Shown: positions 1 through 9,363, numbered from the stretch's first letter. The stretch is DNA of 19,277 nucleotides from CAYJPV01 sp964396055 (GCA_964396055.1 CAYNDV010000086.1:1-19277), one strand, 5' to 3'. The notes: generated from the letters alone by a model not told the origin. Numbers and translations: made by a program.

Positions 1-509
1 TCCGCGTCTTCGGGCTTCAGGCACTCGTGCCAGTGATCGTTCACCAGCACGACCGGGGCCCGATCGCAGGCGCCGAGACATTCGACCTCGATGAGGGTGA
101 ACAGCCCCTCGGCGTCGGTCTCGCCCGGCTTGATGCCCAGCTTGCGCGACAGCACGTCGGTGACGCGCTCGGCGCCGTTCAGGGCGCACGAGAGCGTCCG
201 GCACACCTGCAGCACGTACCGCCCGACGGGCTTCGAGTAGAACATCGAGTAGTACGACACGACGTCCTCGACCTCGGCGGGCGTGCAGCCGATGACCTGG
301 GCCACGTGCTCCATGGCCCGGCGCGAGACGTACCCCTGCTGCTTCTGCACGAGGTACAGGGCCGGCAGCAGCGCCGACCGCCGCCGCTCGGGCGGGTAGT
401 GCGTGGCAATCTCCTCGAGCCGCGCCCGGTTCTCCGGCGTCAGTTCGAACGGGGCGCCGGCGTCGGGCAGCACCCGCTCCGACCGGTGCAGCCCGGTCTC
501 GTAGGGCAT
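1..509 (-). CDS. nuoE: NADH-quinone oxidoreductase subunit E, 3' end missing
   Basis: This is the 24-kDa subunit of complex I. It carries the [2Fe-2S] cluster N1a in the NADH-oxidising arm on the cytoplasmic side. I read 169 codons from the ATG at 509; the gene runs off the left edge. The ligands are visible as a C-x4-C pair (residues 103 and 108, CRTLSC) and a C-x3-C pair (144 and 148, CLGAC), as in the thioredoxin-fold family. The helical N-terminal part (about 25-95) includes the typical QKQQGYVS stretch. It starts 14 bp after the nuoD stop, so it belongs to the same operon. Length so far matches the family, and nothing looks broken. Identity is near certain; only the C-terminal few residues are unseen. 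Confidence 0.95.
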   Translation of the reverse strand, partial: MPYETGLHRSERVLPDAGAPFELTPENRARLEEIATHYPPERRRSALLPALYLVQKQQGYVSRRAMEHVAQVIGCTPAEVEDVVSYYSMFYSKPVGRYVLQVCRTLSCALNGAERVTDVLSRKLGIKPGETDAEGLFTLIEVECLGACDRAPVVLVNDHWHECLKPEDA

Positions 510-523
510 CTTAGGGTGGAAAG

Positions 524-1697
<1,174 letters not shown>

Positions 1698-1705
<8 letters not shown>

Positions 1706-2273
1706 ACGGCTCCCGTTCAATCAGTTCACAGAGGGCGTGCAGCAGGGTGCGGTGCACCTCCTGCACGCGCGCCGTCGACGACGACGCCACGTTCACGTGG
1801 ATGTCGGCCGCGCGCCCCGCCGCCCCGCCGTCGCGGCCGGTGAGGGCCACGCAGGTCATCCCGGCGGCCCGGGCGGCCTCGAAGGCCGCCAGCACGTTGG
1901 CCGACCCGCCGCTCGTCGTGATGCCGAACGCCACGTCGCCGGCCCGCCCCAGCCCCTCGATCTGCCGGGCGAACACCCGGTCGAAGGTGTAGTCGTTGGC
2001 CACCGACGTCAGCACGCTCGTGTCGGTGGTCAGGGCGATCGCCGGGAACGCCCGGCGTTCCCGCTGGAACCGCCCCACCAGTTCGGCCGCGAAGTGCTGC
2101 GCGTCGGCCGCGCTGCCCCCGTTGCCGAACACCAGCACCTTGCCGCCCCGCCGCAGCGCCTCGATCATCGCCGCGGCCGCCTCGGCCGCCGGCCCCACCG
2201 ACGTCGACCGCGCGGCGTCGTGCAGGTCGGCTGCCTCGCCGAGCGTCTGCGCGATCAGCGACGCCGCGTCCAT
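1698..2273 (-). CDS. gmhA: Phosphoheptose isomerase (sedoheptulose-7-phosphate isomerase)
   Basis: GmhA converts sedoheptulose 7-phosphate to D-glycero-D-manno-heptose 7-phosphate, the first step of ADP-heptose synthesis for LPS core. The 191-aa SIS-domain protein has the expected length. The signature NGGSAADAQH is at residues 51-60, and TTSGGSANV at 119-127 contributes to the sugar-phosphate site. Spacing to E. coli GmhA points to metal ligands H60, E64, Q171 and H179, all present, so the enzyme looks active. The ATG at 2273 shares one base with the nuoC stop (TGATG), and its own stop lies inside the nuoD start region. It is therefore embedded in the nuo operon. A generic SIS/DiaA-like protein is the alternative, but the complete ligand set favours GmhA. 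Confidence 0.88.
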
Positions 2274-2833
2274 CACGCGCCGGATCCTCCCCGGGTGACC
2301 CGGTCGCGCTCCAGGTTCGCCTTGAACTCGTCGGGCGTGAGCTGGATCGGCTCGTCGGTCTTCACCGGCATCTTCACCTGCACCGGGTAGTCCTTGCGCA
2401 GGGGGTGCCCCTCCCAGTCGTCCGGCGTGAGCAGGCGGCGCAGGTCCGGGTGGCCGTCGAAGACGATGCCCAGCAGGTCCCAGACCTCGCGCTCGAGGAA
2501 CGCGCACCCGGGCCACACGCCCGTCACCGTGGGCAGGTGCGGATCCGCGCCCGGGACGTGCACTTTCAGGCGCACGCGGGCCGGCTGCGGCCGGTCCGGC
2601 GCCACCAGGTGGTAGTTCACCTCGAAGCGCGGCTCGCGGGGCAGCAGGTCCACGCCGGCCAGGTCGATCGGCAGCGTGAAACCGAGGCCCGGGTCGTCGC
2701 GCAGGGCCGTGCAGACGGCCACGAGCGACGCGGCCGGCACCACGACGGTGGGCTGGTCCGTGGCCCCGGTGGGCTCGACGCCGCACCCGGGCACGAGCGC
2801 CGTCAGGGCGTTGGTGATGGCAACAGCATCCAT
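2273..2833 (-). CDS. nuoC: NADH-quinone oxidoreductase subunit C
   Basis: This is the 30-kDa subunit of the complex I peripheral arm. It is structural, carries no cofactor, and packs against NuoD and NuoB. The protein has 186 aa. The family signature is intact: EREVWDLLGIVFDGHPDLRR followed by LLTPDDWEGHPLRKDYP. An unusually long tail after the signature (PVQVKMPVKTDEPIQLTPDEFKANLERDR) is common in standalone NuoC. The ATG at 2833 lies 12 bp after the nuoB stop. Its TGA overlaps the gmhA start by one base. No frame damage is visible. Confidence 0.95.
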   Translation of the reverse strand: MDAVAITNALTALVPGCGVEPTGATDQPTVVVPAASLVAVCTALRDDPGLGFTLPIDLAGVDLLPREPRFEVNYHLVAPDRPQPARVRLKVHVPGADPHLPTVTGVWPGCAFLEREVWDLLGIVFDGHPDLRRLLTPDDWEGHPLRKDYPVQVKMPVKTDEPIQLTPDEFKANLERDRVTRGGSGA

Positions 2834-2845
2834 ATGGGCGTGCGG

Positions 2846-3316
2846 TCAGCCGCGGAAGGCCTTCTGCCGGTCGATCTTCCGCTGCAACTGGACGATTCCG
2901 TAAATCAGGGCCTCGGGGCGCGGCGGGCACCCGGGCACGAAGACGTCGACGGGCACCACCTGGTCGACGCCCTGCACGATCGCGTAGTTGTCGAACACCC
3001 CGCCGGCCGAGGCGCAGGCGCCCATGGAAATCACCCACTTCGGCTCGGGCATCTGATCGTAGATGCGCCGCAGGACCGGCGCCATCTTCCGGGAGAGCCG
3101 GCCGGCGACGATCATCAGGTCGGCCTGGCGCGGGGAGGCGCGGAACACCTCGGCGCCGAACCGGGCCAGGTCGTAGCGGGAAGCGCCGGTCGACATCATC
3201 TCGATCGCGCAGCACGCCAGGCCGAAGGTGACCGGCCAGATCGAGGACCGCCGGGCCCACTGGGCCACCTTGTCGACGGTTGTCGTGAGGACCGGAAGTT
3301 CGAGTTCGTCAGCCAT
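2846..3316 (-). CDS. nuoB: NADH-quinone oxidoreductase subunit B
   Basis: NuoB carries the [4Fe-4S] cluster N2, the last electron carrier before ubiquinone or menaquinone in complex I. The protein has 156 aa. The four ligand cysteines are C35, C36, C101 and C130. The spacing (66 and 29 residues from C35) is identical to that of E. coli NuoB. Other landmarks are FGLACCAIEMM, GACASAGG and VPGCPPRPEAL. It follows nuoA after an 83-bp gap, the widest in this operon, which holds a strong hairpin. The nuoC start lies 12 bp beyond its stop. Confidence 0.97.
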   Translation of the reverse strand: MADELELPVLTTTVDKVAQWARRSSIWPVTFGLACCAIEMMSTGASRYDLARFGAEVFRASPRQADLMIVAGRLSRKMAPVLRRIYDQMPEPKWVISMGACASAGGVFDNYAIVQGVDQVVPVDVFVPGCPPRPEALIYGIVQLQRKIDRQKAFRG

Positions 3317-3373
3317 CGATGTATCCGTGGGGAACCGGCATACTCTCGAAGCGGAGCGCCCCTCTCAGCCGCG

Positions 3374-3395
3374 GGGGTCGGCTTCAGCCGGCCCC
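3374..3395. repeat. Hairpin between nuoA and nuoB
   Basis: The arms GGGGTCGGC (3374-3382) and GCCGGCCCC (3387-3395) pair over nine positions with one T-G wobble, closing a 4-nt TTCA loop. It lies between the nuoA stop and the nuoB start and has no following T-tract, so it is more likely an mRNA-processing or stability element than a terminator. Its core GGCTTCAGCC also forms the core of the hairpin at 9447-9464 (read there on the minus strand). Confidence 0.6.
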
Positions 3396-3399
3396 GAAA

Positions 3400-3759
3400 T
3401 CAGGGCCGATCCCAGTCCAGCGCGCGTTTCTTCCAGACGTAGGCGTACCCGGCGACCAGAATCGCGAAGAACACCAGGACCTGGACGAACCCGACCCAGC
3501 GCAGATCGCGGATCGCCATGGCCCACGGGTAGAGGAAGGCGACCTCGATGTCGAACAGCAGGAAGATCATCGCGATGAGGTAGAACTTCACCGACTGCCG
3601 TTCGCGGGCGTCGCCCACGGGAGGCACGCCGCATTCGTACGGCGCGGCCTTGATGGCGGACGGCTTGCGCGGCGCGATGAGCTGCGCAAACACGATGGAT
3701 CCGACACCAAACGCCACACCCAGGAGGGCCAGGAGCAGGATGAACAGCCAGCCTTGCAT
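3400..3759 (-). CDS. nuoA: NADH-quinone oxidoreductase subunit A
   Basis: NuoA is a small membrane subunit of complex I (ND3 family) at the junction of the membrane and peripheral arms. The protein has 119 aa, normal for the family. Three hydrophobic segments are visible (about 4-28, 58-80 and 86-108). The conserved loop YECGVPPVGDARERQSVKFY lies at residues 41-60, with the expected acidic FDIEVAFLYPWA in helix 2. It is the first gene of the operon as seen here. The start ATG at 3759 has no Shine-Dalgarno sequence but lies 11 nt after a predicted -10 box. Confidence 0.95.
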   Translation of the reverse strand: MQGWLFILLLALLGVAFGVGSIVFAQLIAPRKPSAIKAAPYECGVPPVGDARERQSVKFYLIAMIFLLFDIEVAFLYPWAMAIRDLRWVGFVQVLVFFAILVAGYAYVWKKRALDWDRP

Positions 3760-3770
3760 GGTCGGGATTC

Positions 3771-3799
3771 ATGCTATCGGAGGGGGGAGGCTAAGTCAA
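3771..3799 (-). promoter_or_regulatory. Predicted sigma-70-type promoter of the nuo operon
   Basis: On the minus strand TTGACT (3799-3794) is followed after exactly 17 bp by TAGCAT (3776-3771). This is five of six and four of six matches to the consensus. Transcription would begin about 5 nt before the nuoA ATG, giving a leaderless or nearly leaderless mRNA, which fits the absence of a ribosome site. This is pattern-based only. Confidence 0.5.
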
Positions 3800-3800
3800 A

Positions 3801-3840
3801 GGCCGTTAGGCCGTTAGGCCGTTAGGCCGTTGGGCCGTTC
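3801..3840. repeat. Five tandem 8-bp repeats GGCCGTTN
   Basis: The 40 bp consist of five exact-length units: GGCCGTTA three times, then GGCCGTTG and GGCCGTTC. The unit is the same word found at the ends of gmd (7172-7182) and the RmlD-like gene (9486-9511). It lies directly upstream of the -35 box of the nuo promoter. Confidence 0.9.
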
Positions 3841-3979
3841 CAGGTTCCAGGTTCCAGGTTCAAGGTTCCAGGTTCACCCCTCGACCTTGGTCGGGGTGAC
3901 CCTGAGCTTCGCCGAAGGGTCAAGGTTCCAGGTCACCGCACCTGCTCGAACCTGGAACTTTGAACTTGAAACTTGGAAC
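3841..3979. repeat. Tandem 7-bp repeats followed by nested inverted repeats
   Basis: Five units of CAGGTTC (one starts AAGGTTC) fill 3841-3875. A hairpin follows: CGACC, TT, GGTCG at 3882-3893, extended by CCC/GGG around a bulged T. A second hairpin has TGACCCT (3897-3903) facing AGGGTCA (3916-3922). Bases 3951-3979 (CCTGGAACTTTGAACTTG and onward) are roughly the reverse complement of the 7-bp repeat run, so the whole stretch could fold back on itself. No coding potential is evident. Confidence 0.75.
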
Positions 3980-4007
3980 AACTCCCCGCGCCCGGGGCAC
4001 TAGCCCC

Positions 4008-4049
4008 ATGCCCCACGTCCCATGCCCCACGTCCCATGCCCCACGTCCC
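4008..4049. repeat. Three tandem 14-bp repeats ATGCCCCACGTCCC
   Basis: Three perfect 14-bp units abut one another. They are followed by a degenerate AGCCCCTAGCCCCC run. They lie just upstream of the glycosyltransferase gene and create an open frame that only looks like an N-terminal extension of it. Together with 3760-4007 this completes a 332-bp intergenic region with no gene that I can support. Confidence 0.85.
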
Positions 4050-4091
4050 CAGCCCCTAGCCCCCAGTCCCTGGATGCCAGATACTATCCCT

Positions 4092-5447
4092 ATGCGCCTC
4101 GCCTGGTTCAGCCCGATGCCGCCACACCGGTCGGGCATTGCCGCCTACAGCGCCGAGATCCTCGGGCGGCTGGCAGGGGCCCACGAGATCGAGGCGTTCG
4201 TCGACGACACGACGGGCCCCGCCGCCGTCCGCGCCGTCGCCCCCGTGCCTGGCGTCGCGATCCGCGGCGCCCACGACTTCCCCTGGGCCCACCCGCTGCG
4301 CCGGCACGACGCGGCCGTCTACCAGCTGGGCAACGACCTGTGCCACGACTACATGTGGCCGTACCTGGTCCGGTACCCCGGCCTGGTCCTGCTGCACGAT
4401 GCCCAGCTGCACCAGTCGCGGGCGCGCGGTCTCATCCGCCGCGGGCGGGACGACGACTACATTGCCGAGTTCCGCTACAGCCACCCGGAGGCCGACCCGG
4501 ACATCGCGAAGCTGGTCATCGCCGGCCTGGGTGGCTCGCTCTACTACTACTGGCCGATGATCCGCGTGCCGATCGAGGCCGCGAAGGTGGTCGGCGTGCA
4601 CAGTGCGTGGCTGGCCCGCACACTCGGCGAGCAGTTCCCGGGCCGGCGGTTCGTGCACGTGCGCCACGGGTTTCCCGACATCACGCCGCAGGCGAAGGCG
4701 GGCCCCGCCGAGGTCAGGCGCCGGCACGGCCTCCCCGAGGACGCCGTGGTGTTCGGCTCGTTCGGCCGCGTGACGCCGGAGAAGTCCCTGACGCACGTCC
4801 TGCTGGCGCTGGCGCAGGTGGCCGCCGACGCGCCGGCCATCCGGCTGCTGGTCGTGGGCGACACGCCCGAGTACTACGATCTCCGGCAGGAGGCTCATAA
4901 CCTCGGCGTCGCGGACCGCGTGGCCGTCACCGGCTACGTGGCAGACGATGACCTGCCTGAGTACCTCGCGGCCGTGGACGTATGCCTGAACCTGCGCTGG
5001 CCGACGGCCCGCGAGACGTCGGGGGCGTGGGTCCGCTGCCTGGCGGCCGGCAAGCCGACCGTCATCACGGACCTGCTGCACCTCGGGGACGTGCCCAGCC
5101 TGGACCTGCGGTCGGGCAAGGTGCAGTGCACGGCCAGCCCGGCGGGTGACGCCGTGTGCGTGGCGGTGGAGCTGGTGGACGAAATCCACATGCTGCGCCT
5201 GGCGCTGCGGCACCTGGGCACCGACAGCCGGCTGCGCGCCCGGCTGGGCGACGCCGCGAAGCGGTACTGGCAGCGCGAAGCGACGATGGACGTGATGGCG
5301 CGGGATTACGAAACGGCGTTGGCCGAGACGGCCGCGGCGCCGGCCCCGGCGCCGCCGGAGGCCTGGCCGCCGCACCTGACGGCCAACGGCATGGGGACGT
5401 TGCAGACGATTGTGGGACAGATGGGGATTGAGACGAACGGCCTGTGA
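4092..5447 (+). CDS. Family 4 (GT-B fold) glycosyltransferase
   Basis: This is a probable cytoplasmic sugar transferase for a surface polysaccharide; donor and acceptor are unknown. The 451-aa protein has the GT-B layout. The N-terminal Rossmann half begins MRLAWFSPMPPHRSGIAAYS (1-20), a typical glycine-rich donor-independent loop. The C-terminal half (about 218-380) holds FGSFGRVTPEKS (221-232), LLVVGD (252-257) and the nucleotide-sugar motif PTARETSGAW (304-313). E308 corresponds to the first Glu of the EX7E motif; the second Glu position is Cys316. I chose the ATG at 4092 because the 44 in-frame codons before it are translated repeats. There is no Shine-Dalgarno sequence, but TACTAT lies 4 nt upstream. 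The methyltransferase follows after 9 bp, so they form an operon. Confidence 0.85.
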   Translation: MRLAWFSPMPPHRSGIAAYSAEILGRLAGAHEIEAFVDDTTGPAAVRAVAPVPGVAIRGAHDFPWAHPLRRHDAAVYQLGNDLCHDYMWPYLVRYPGLVLLHDAQLHQSRARGLIRRGRDDDYIAEFRYSHPEADPDIAKLVIAGLGGSLYYYWPMIRVPIEAAKVVGVHSAWLARTLGEQFPGRRFVHVRHGFPDITPQAKAGPAEVRRRHGLPEDAVVFGSFGRVTPEKSLTHVLLALAQVAADAPAIRLLVVGDTPEYYDLRQEAHNLGVADRVAVTGYVADDDLPEYLAAVDVCLNLRWPTARETSGAWVRCLAAGKPTVITDLLHLGDVPSLDLRSGKVQCTASPAGDAVCVAVELVDEIHMLRLALRHLGTDSRLRARLGDAAKRYWQREATMDVMARDYETALAETAAAPAPAPPEAWPPHLTANGMGTLQTIVGQMGIETNGL

Positions 5448-5456
5448 GGAACACTG

Positions 5457-6959
5457 ATGTTTGCCGAAGACGACATCGAGCGGCGGAAGGCGGAACGCGA
5501 AGCGGCCGACGCGGCCTACAACGAGGCCCTGACGGCGCTGGACCAGGCGTTCCCGAAGCTGTCGGACCTGCCGCATCCCCCGATCGCGTACGACGAGCAC
5601 CAGGTGTCGCCGTTGAACGAGCGGTGGCAGATCCTGCAGGGCCCGGCCCCGGCGCTTCCGGGCTGGCGCGGCAAGCTCGCCTCGCTCGTCTGGGACATCG
5701 TCCGGCCCTACCTGGAGCGGCAGCAGGCGTTCAACTCGGTGCTGGTGGACCACGTGAACCGCAACGTGGCGGTGCACCGGGCCAACCGCGAGGCCATCGC
5801 CTCCACGCTGGGCGCCCTGCGCGCCGAGATGGAGAAGCTTGAGACGTTCCACACGAAGCTGATCCTGTTCATCCAGACGATCACGCTCTACGTGGACACG
5901 AAGGACCGCAGCGAGCATATCGCCAGCCTGGCGAACCTGGCGTCGGCGGGCCTGAGCGGCGTGGCGAACGAGTTCAGCCGGCGGTGGGAGTCGATGGTGG
6001 CGCGCGAGCAGCGCTACGTCTCGGCGGTAGACGAACTGCGCACGAGCCTGGGCTCGGTGCAGCAGACGGGCCTCACGCTGAAGCGCGAACTCGAGCGGCT
6101 GCTCTCCGGGGTCGGGACGGATTTGATGCTACGGGGAGTCGGGACGAATCTGGTACCGACGGGCGAGAGCCAACAGTGTCGTCAGCCAGCCGACGCCGGG
6201 TCGCCCCGGGCGGATGGAGCCCTGGTGCCCACGGCCCAGTCGGCCGCCGTCAACGCCAACGTCAACGCCTACAAGTACGTCGGCTTCGAAAACAAGTTCC
6301 GTGGGTCGGAGGCCGAGATCCGCGAACGCCAGCTCGAGTACGTGGCGCTGTTCGACGGCGCATCGGACGTGCTGGACCTCGGGTGCGGGCGGGGCGAGTT
6401 CCTGGCCCTGCTGCAGGAGAAGGGCATCAGCGCCCGCGGCCTCGACATCAACCACGAGATGGTGGAGGTGTGCCGGGCGCGGGGCCTGAGGGTCGATGAA
6501 GGGGACGCCATCGGGTTCCTGAACAGCCTGCCGGACGGGTCGCTCGGCGGCCTGATCGCCCTCCAGGTGGCCGAGCATTTCCCGCCGCCGTACCTGCTGC
6601 AGTTCCTCGACGTGGCGTACCACAAGCTGCGCCCGGGCTCGACCCTCGTGCTCGAAACGCTCAACCCGGCGTGCTGGTTCGCGTTCTTCGAGGCTTACAT
6701 CCGCGACATCACGCATGCGTGGCCGCTGCACCCCGATACGCTGAAGTACCTGGTGGTGGCGTCGGGCTTCAACAAGGTCGACGTGAAGTACCTGTCCCCG
6801 TACCCGGGCGACGCCAAGCTGCAGCGCTGCCAGGTGCCGCAGGAGATGGCGACGCTGGGCATGGTGAACCTCGTCCACGCCTTCAACGAGAACGTGGACA
6901 AGGTGAACGCGCTGCTGTTCGGGTACCTGGACTACGCGGTGATCGGGCGACGGGTGTAA
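5457..6959 (+). CDS. SAM-dependent methyltransferase with helical N-terminal extension
   Basis: The 500-aa protein has two parts. Residues 1-215 are charged and mostly helical (probable coiled coil around 105-135 and 175-215). Residues 275-500 form a class I methyltransferase domain. Motif I is DVLDLGCGRGEFL (304-316), the acidic end of strand 2 is GLDINHEM (328-335), and ALQVAEHFPP (368-377) is motif IV-like. The domain resembles methyltransferases that cap or modify O-antigen or other surface glycans (WbdD-like motif I); the substrate is unknown. Its neighbour glycosyltransferase supports a glycan role. The ribosome site GAGGA (5446-5450) is 6 nt before the ATG. The linker (216-262) contains a translated repeat, described separately. 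The 3' end abuts a sequencing gap, but the stop TAA is present on both sides of it. Confidence 0.82.
   Translation: MFAEDDIERRKAEREAADAAYNEALTALDQAFPKLSDLPHPPIAYDEHQVSPLNERWQILQGPAPALPGWRGKLASLVWDIVRPYLERQQAFNSVLVDHVNRNVAVHRANREAIASTLGALRAEMEKLETFHTKLILFIQTITLYVDTKDRSEHIASLANLASAGLSGVANEFSRRWESMVAREQRYVSAVDELRTSLGSVQQTGLTLKRELERLLSGVGTDLMLRGVGTNLVPTGESQQCRQPADAGSPRADGALVPTAQSAAVNANVNAYKYVGFENKFRGSEAEIRERQLEYVALFDGASDVLDLGCGRGEFLALLQEKGISARGLDINHEMVEVCRARGLRVDEGDAIGFLNSLPDGSLGGLIALQVAEHFPPPYLLQFLDVAYHKLRPGSTLVLETLNPACWFAFFEAYIRDITHAWPLHPDTLKYLVVASGFNKVDVKYLSPYPGDAKLQRCQVPQEMATLGMVNLVHAFNENVDKVNALLFGYLDYAVIGRRV
6108..6160 (+). repeat. Translated direct and inverted repeat inside the methyltransferase linker
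   Basis: Two related copies of GGGGTCGGGACGGATTTG-type sequence lie about 27 bp apart and encode GVGTDL (residues 218-223) and GVGTNL (227-232). The second copy is itself an imperfect palindrome: GTCGGGAC (6138-6145) faces GTACCGAC (6153-6160), 7 of 8 pairing. It lies exactly in the variable linker between the helical and catalytic parts, in frame. Confidence 0.65.
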
Positions 6960-7126
6960 GGGGCCATTCGGNNNNNNNNNNNNNNNNNNNNNNNNNNNNN
7001 NNNNNNNNNNNNNNNNNNNNNNNNNNNNNNNNNNNNNNNNNNNNNNNNNNNNNNNNNNNNNNNNNNNNNNNGTTCGGGTACCTGGACTACGCGGTGATCG
7101 GGCGACGGGTGTAAGGGGCCATTCGG
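6917..7126. other. Scaffold gap of 100 N flanked by an identical 55-bp duplicate
   Basis: Bases 6972-7071 are N. The 55 bp before the gap (6917-6971, end of the methyltransferase gene plus 12 bp) are repeated exactly after it (7072-7126). An overlap of exactly 55 bp matches a common assembler k-mer size, so these are most simply two overlapping contig ends that were not merged. The second partial copy of the methyltransferase C-terminus (VRS GYLDYAVIGRRV-like) is then not a real gene fragment. Confidence 0.85.
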
Positions 7127-7131
7127 CGCGC

Positions 7132-7182
7132 GGCCGTTCGGCTGTTGGGCCGAACGGCCGAACGGCCCAGAGCCTAACGGCC
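7132..7182. repeat. GGCCGTT-family repeat and hairpin between convergent genes
   Basis: GGCCGTTCGGC (7132-7142) and GCCGAACGGCC (7149-7159) form an 11-bp perfect stem with a 6-nt loop. Further units follow, ending in GCCTAACGGCC (7172-7182), which contains the gmd stop codon. The position between two converging genes would suit a two-way terminator, but no T-tract follows on either strand. Confidence 0.7.
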
Positions 7183-8142
7183 CTTCTTGAGCCGCTCGAT
7201 GTCCGACTCGACCATCATGCCGATGAGGCCCTCGAAGGTCACCGACGGTTCCCAGCCGAGGATCTTCCGCGCCTTGGACGGGCTGCCGATCAGGTGATCC
7301 ACTTCGGCCGGGCGCAGCAGGTTCGGGTCGATCTCGACGAACGCCTGCCAGTCGAGGTCCACGTGCGAGAACGCCACGCGCACCAGGTCCTTCACGGAGT
7401 GCGCCGTGCCGGTGGCCACCACGTAGTCGTCGGGCGTGGCCTGCTGCAGCATCAGCCACATGGCGCGGACGTAATCGCCGGCAAACCCCCAGTCGCGATG
7501 CGCCTCGAGGTTGCCGAGCCTGAGCTTCTGCTCGAGGCCCAGCTTGATCTTCGCCACGCCGTCGGTCACCTTGCGCGTCACGAACTCGAACCCGCGCCGC
7601 GGCGACTCGTGGTTGAAGAGGATGCCCGAGCAGGCAAAGAGGTTGTAGCTCTCGCGGTAGTTCACCGTGATGTAGTGGCCGAACACCTTCGACACGCCGT
7701 ACGGGCTGCGCGGATAGAACGGCGTGAGCTCGGTCTGCGGCACCTCGCGCACCTTGCCGAACATCTCGCTCGACGACGCCTGGTAGAAGCGGATCTTCGG
7801 GTTCACGCGGCGGATGGCCTCGAGGATCCGGGTCACGCCCTGGGCGTTGAACTCGCCCGTCAGCAGCGGCTGGTCCCACGACGCCGGCACAAACGACATC
7901 GCCGCGAGATTGTAGAATTCGTCGGGCTGGACGTCCTCGATGGCGCGCGTCAGCGACATCTCGTCGAGCAGGTCGGCGGGCCGCAACGTGATGCGGTCGA
8001 GCAGGTGCTGGATGCGATCGAAGTTGGGCTGGCTGAGGCGGCGGATGACGCCGGTGACCTCGTACCCTTTGTCGAGCAGCAACTCGGCGAGATAGGATCC
8101 GTCCTGCCCCGTGATACCCGTGATGATTGCGCGTTTGGCCAT
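7174..8142 (-). CDS. gmd: GDP-mannose 4,6-dehydratase
   Basis: This enzyme converts GDP-D-mannose to GDP-4-keto-6-deoxy-D-mannose, the branch point to GDP-fucose, GDP-rhamnose and GDP-perosamine. The 322-aa extended SDR has TGITGQDGSYLAE (8-20, NADP loop), SSSEMFG (123-129, catalytic Ser/Glu), YGVSK (Y148 and K152) and RDWGFAGDYVRAMWLMLQ, all diagnostic of Gmd. The start ATG at 8142 has GAGGA 9 nt upstream. Its last two codons and the TAG stop (GGC CGT TAG) lie within a GGCCGTT repeat. No fucose synthase or reductase specific for the product is adjacent; the RmlD-like gene at 9503-10357 is the closest candidate. It is divergent from the FAD enzyme gene. Confidence 0.93.
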   Translation of the reverse strand: MAKRAIITGITGQDGSYLAELLLDKGYEVTGVIRRLSQPNFDRIQHLLDRITLRPADLLDEMSLTRAIEDVQPDEFYNLAAMSFVPASWDQPLLTGEFNAQGVTRILEAIRRVNPKIRFYQASSSEMFGKVREVPQTELTPFYPRSPYGVSKVFGHYITVNYRESYNLFACSGILFNHESPRRGFEFVTRKVTDGVAKIKLGLEQKLRLGNLEAHRDWGFAGDYVRAMWLMLQQATPDDYVVATGTAHSVKDLVRVAFSHVDLDWQAFVEIDPNLLRPAEVDHLIGSPSKARKILGWEPSVTFEGLIGMMVESDIERLKKGR

Positions 8143-8167
8143 GCTCGTGCGTCCTCGTGAATGCCGA

Positions 8168-8180
8168 ATTGTAAATTGTA
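8168..8180 (-). promoter_or_regulatory. AT-rich -10-like boxes upstream of gmd
   Basis: In this GC-rich spacer the minus strand reads TACAATTTACAATT, giving two overlapping-register TACAAT hexamers (8180-8175 and 8173-8168). Transcription would start about 20-30 nt before the gmd ATG. No convincing -35 box was found at 16-18 bp. Confidence 0.35.
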
Positions 8181-8228
8181 CACGGCCTGAGGGCTCCAGG
8201 CCACAGGCTTCCCGCGTCCGGAGCCTCC

Positions 8229-8262
8229 GCCCGACGGCCGGACGGCCGCCAGCCTGACGGCC
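8229..8262. repeat. GACGGCC repeats (variant of the GGCCGTTA family)
   Basis: GACGGCC occurs at 8233-8239, 8241-8247 and 8256-8262. The last, GCCTGACGGCC (8252-8262), differs by one base from GCCTAACGGCC at 7172 and 9501. It lies in the divergent gmd/FAD-enzyme spacer, ending 15 bp before the FAD-enzyme start. Confidence 0.6.
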
Positions 8263-8277
8263 CGCCTGGAGTCCTCC

Positions 8278-9363
<1,086 letters not shown>

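Noticed and set aside
2274..3260. Continuation of the gmhA frame upstream to 3260 as a long fused protein.
   Set aside because: The upstream part is a shadow of nuoB and nuoC in another frame. The GmhA family starts at 2273 (MDAASLIAQ).
3801..4049. CRISPR array.
   Set aside because: Repeats are short direct tandems with no unique spacers of constant length, and no cas gene is present.
3960..4091. N-terminal extension of the GT4 protein by 44 residues.
   Set aside because: The extension is translated from the 14-bp tandem repeats and Pro-rich filler. The family start MRLAWFSPMPPHRSG is at 4092.
4056..5918. 620-codon minus-strand open frame opposite the glycosyltransferase and methyltransferase.
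   Set aside because: It crosses two genes on the other strand and has low-complexity, Arg/Val/His-rich composition; no family motif is visible.
7072..7114. A second, truncated copy of the methyltransferase C-terminus after the gap.
   Set aside because: It is an exact copy of the 55 bp before the N run, so it is best explained as an unmerged contig overlap and not as a gene fragment or pseudogene.
7132..7159. Rho-independent terminator between the methyltransferase and gmd.
   Set aside because: The stem is strong but no T-tract follows on either strand; it is kept only as a repeat hairpin.
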